64,000 bases of DNA from positions 248,001 through 312,000 of the forward strand of contig CAWHYG010000005.1 of the NCBI GenBank assembly GCA_963833505.1. Direction: 5' to 3'. Both the position numbers and the translations under genes were made by a program. The notes beneath the pieces are model-generated. The model saw only the letters and a program-made list of their open reading frames with translations, was not told the DNA's origin and made no database searches. This DNA is from CAWHYG01 sp963833505 (GTDB taxonomy: Bacteria; Eisenbacteria; RBG-16-71-46; CAIMUX01). Every line of letters begins with the position of its first letter. Position 1 is the first letter of the stretch. Below are positions 62,293 through 64,000 of the stretch, in pieces.

Positions 62293-63912
62293 ATGCAGAG
62301 AAAGGGAGAGGAAGCATGGGCCTCGCTGGAGCGGGGCCTCAACCGTAGCCTGCTCGACGAGTGCGCTCCTTCGGATGGGAAGGGATCATCGACTGATTCG
62401 GGTCCCGATCGCGCCTCGGATCCCCGGAACTGCAAGTTGGAGACCGTTCAGGCCGCTCTCTCGGATCATGCCGCTCTCATCGGGTGGCTCGACTCGTACC
62501 GCAGCTACTCGTTTGACTCGGTCTATCCGCTCTGGGGTTATGTGATCCGCCACACCGGGCCGATTCAATGGGTGCGGATCGGTCCCCCCGCCGGGGTGGA
62601 CGAGCGGGCCGCCAGCCGGAAGGTCGGCGAACTCCCCAACGTGCTTTGTGACCAGGCCGGCTGGCCGTTCCGGAGTCCGGCCAGCGGTGAACTCGTGCAG
62701 GAGGCCCGGTCGACCTATGAGGAAGTGTTGGCCCCGCTGGAGAAGTGTCTGCGCGGCGTCGATCAGCTCGTCGTGGTCCAGGCGATGCTCATCGGCTCGC
62801 TGCCCCTCGACGCGCTGATGGATTCATCCGGCACCTGGATCGGCGATCGGTTTGCCATCTCTTATACACCCTCTGCCACCCTGCTTGCCTGGATGCGGAA
62901 GCAACGTGGCCCGGTCCGGGACCCGCGAACGTGGCGCGTGCTGGCCGTCGGGGATCCGGAGTTCGGACCGGGAACGAAGGACGTGGAACCGACACCGGAT
63001 CTGGCGGCCCGGCAGCTCGGCGATCCGGTAGGATCGGCGTCTTCCCGCCGGGTGAATCCGGGGCACTCGACCCGGGCGCTCACCCGCGAGGAGGATGCGC
63101 GGGAAAGCGTCTCCCGTCTGCCCGAATCGCGGAACGAGATCCGCCGGATCGCCCAGATATTCCCGTCCTGCACCGTCCTGCTCGGGAGGGACGCATCGGA
63201 GAGGGAAATCGCTCGCCTGGCGATGAGCGGAAAGCTGGAAGAGTACGATTTGATCCACCTCGCCACCCATTCTCTGATGGACCCGGACGTGGTTCTTCAG
63301 ATGCGCTCCGCGATCCTTCTTTCCCCGGCGGATTCTGCGGCGGGCAGCGCCGACCCGGGTGTCTCCCCCGCGAAAAACGGTTTGCTCACGTCGGAGGAGA
63401 TCCGGTCGACCTGGAAGCTGAAGGCCGACCTCGTGACCCTGAGCACGTGCCCGACAGAGCTTCACACTCAGAAACAAGAGACTATTCTCGGGTTTACCCG
63501 GGGACTGTTCCATGCCGGCGCGAAATGCCTGCTCGTGAGCCAATGGAACGTGGATGATGAGGCCACGGCCCTGCTCATGGGCCGGTTCTATGAAAACGTG
63601 ACCGGCTCCTACGGGGACGTCCGCATGGGCCTCCTCGGCCAGGCGATGCCGAAAGCCGTCGCCCTGCGGGAGGCCAAGCACTGGCTGCGCGAGTATCGCG
63701 ATGCCGAAAGCGGCCGGCCGTTTTCCAACCCGGCGTATTGGGCGGCGTTCACTTTTTCTGGGAGATTCTGGGGAATCTTGACCTCACACGACGTTCTTGG
63801 GGCCCGGCGCGAGCGGCGCATCCGGCCGCGGCTGCCGCGCTCTGCGGGCCGGCTCCGGTCGCACGCCCGATCAGAACGGACATCTCCGGCGTCTGGCCGC
63901 GGGGGATCGTGA
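62293..63912 (+). CDS. CHAT-domain (caspase-like) protein, probably 5'-truncated
   Basis: 539 aa from the ATG at 62293. The C-terminal half is a CHAT domain: DLIHLATHS holds the catalytic His and LVTLSTCPTEL the catalytic Cys, followed by GLFHAGAKCLLVSQWNVDDEAT and PAYWAAFTFSG. CHAT proteins usually carry TPR repeats before it; here the frame opens inside the linker (GEEAWASLERGLNRSLLDE, a typical pre-CHAT segment). The same frame is open upstream without a start to a TGA near 62197, reading VPPSHNFGPYAVLATTQ, so the N-terminus has probably been lost. A short tail after the domain is low-complexity. Confidence 0.75.
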   Translation: MQRKGEEAWASLERGLNRSLLDECAPSDGKGSSTDSGPDRASDPRNCKLETVQAALSDHAALIGWLDSYRSYSFDSVYPLWGYVIRHTGPIQWVRIGPPAGVDERAASRKVGELPNVLCDQAGWPFRSPASGELVQEARSTYEEVLAPLEKCLRGVDQLVVVQAMLIGSLPLDALMDSSGTWIGDRFAISYTPSATLLAWMRKQRGPVRDPRTWRVLAVGDPEFGPGTKDVEPTPDLAARQLGDPVGSASSRRVNPGHSTRALTREEDARESVSRLPESRNEIRRIAQIFPSCTVLLGRDASEREIARLAMSGKLEEYDLIHLATHSLMDPDVVLQMRSAILLSPADSAAGSADPGVSPAKNGLLTSEEIRSTWKLKADLVTLSTCPTELHTQKQETILGFTRGLFHAGAKCLLVSQWNVDDEATALLMGRFYENVTGSYGDVRMGLLGQAMPKAVALREAKHWLREYRDAESGRPFSNPAYWAAFTFSGRFWGILTSHDVLGARRERRIRPRLPRSAGRLRSHARSERTSPASGRGGS

Positions 63913-63962
63913 TTACCGCGGACCAGCCATTGTACGTTTCAGCCGGAGCCCGGCGCCCCACC

Positions 63963-64000
63963 TCATTTCAGCAACACCGCCCTCTTCACCGCCTTGAAGC
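63963..64000 (-). CDS. C-terminal end of a FlgD/type IX-like sorting-domain protein
   Basis: The last 11 codons on the minus strand read FKAVKRAVLLK and then TGA. This is the usual terminal strand of FlgD-Ig/Por sorting domains and resembles the end of the secreted protein at 33002. The gene continues beyond the right edge, so only its terminus is visible. Confidence 0.4.
   Translation of the reverse strand, partial: FKAVKRAVLLK

Overview
The window is a GC-rich, gene-dense bacterial chromosome segment. It appears to come from a Gram-negative organism of the FCB type: it carries a PorV-like barrel, a TonB-dependent receptor with a carboxypeptidase-regulatory domain, and secreted proteins with FlgD/type IX-like C-termini. 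It also carries multiheme cytochromes. A candidate phylum such as Eisenbacteria would fit, but that assignment is inference only. I saw no rRNA, tRNA or CRISPR array.

Layout. 1-5261 (minus): a multiheme cytochrome locus with a tetraheme protein, an outer-membrane barrel broken by a frameshift, a 13-heme protein, a NapC/NirT-type membrane cytochrome and a secreted protein cut by the window edge. A near-consensus promoter lies upstream. 5802-9142: mixed genes (cytochrome c, Ca/cation exchanger, release-factor-like GGQ protein, PEBP). 9220-26328: a Wzx/Wzy-type exopolysaccharide or O-antigen cluster with flippase, polymerase, Wzz, initiating sugar transferase, two GT4 glycosyltransferases, sugar-nucleotide enzymes, GHMP kinase, aminotransferase and acyltransferase. 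26545-32834: tricorn protease, CYTH-CHAD protein and a P-loop protein. 33002-43817 (minus): an outer-membrane and secretion gene run with TonB receptor, PorV-like barrel, lipoproteins and secreted sorting-domain proteins. 44072-45183: an FG-GAP/VCBS pseudogene. 45272-50015: carAB. 50432-53075: a SAM methyltransferase with an in-frame UGA, and a degenerate sigma-54-type regulator. 53727-55715: an NRAMP transporter fused to a universal stress domain. 55835-56375: a 42-bp tandem array, followed by a phosphatase-superfamily gene. 57823-62015: one secreted-protein gene split by two insertion sequences inside its signal peptide. 62293-63912: a CHAT-domain protein that looks 5'-truncated. The last bases hold the end of another secreted protein.

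The most notable observation is the methyltransferase at 50432-51208. Its UGA falls where ArsM-like enzymes carry a conserved Cys, and the frame stays open for 48 codons beyond it. A perfect 7-bp hairpin with GGUC at its tip begins 11 nt after the UGA, which is where a bacterial SECIS sits. This suggests a selenocysteine enzyme. The second is the exact reconstruction of the doubly IS-interrupted gene, with 8-bp target duplications at both elements. The third is the array of twelve HindIII-centred palindromes at exact 42-bp spacing.
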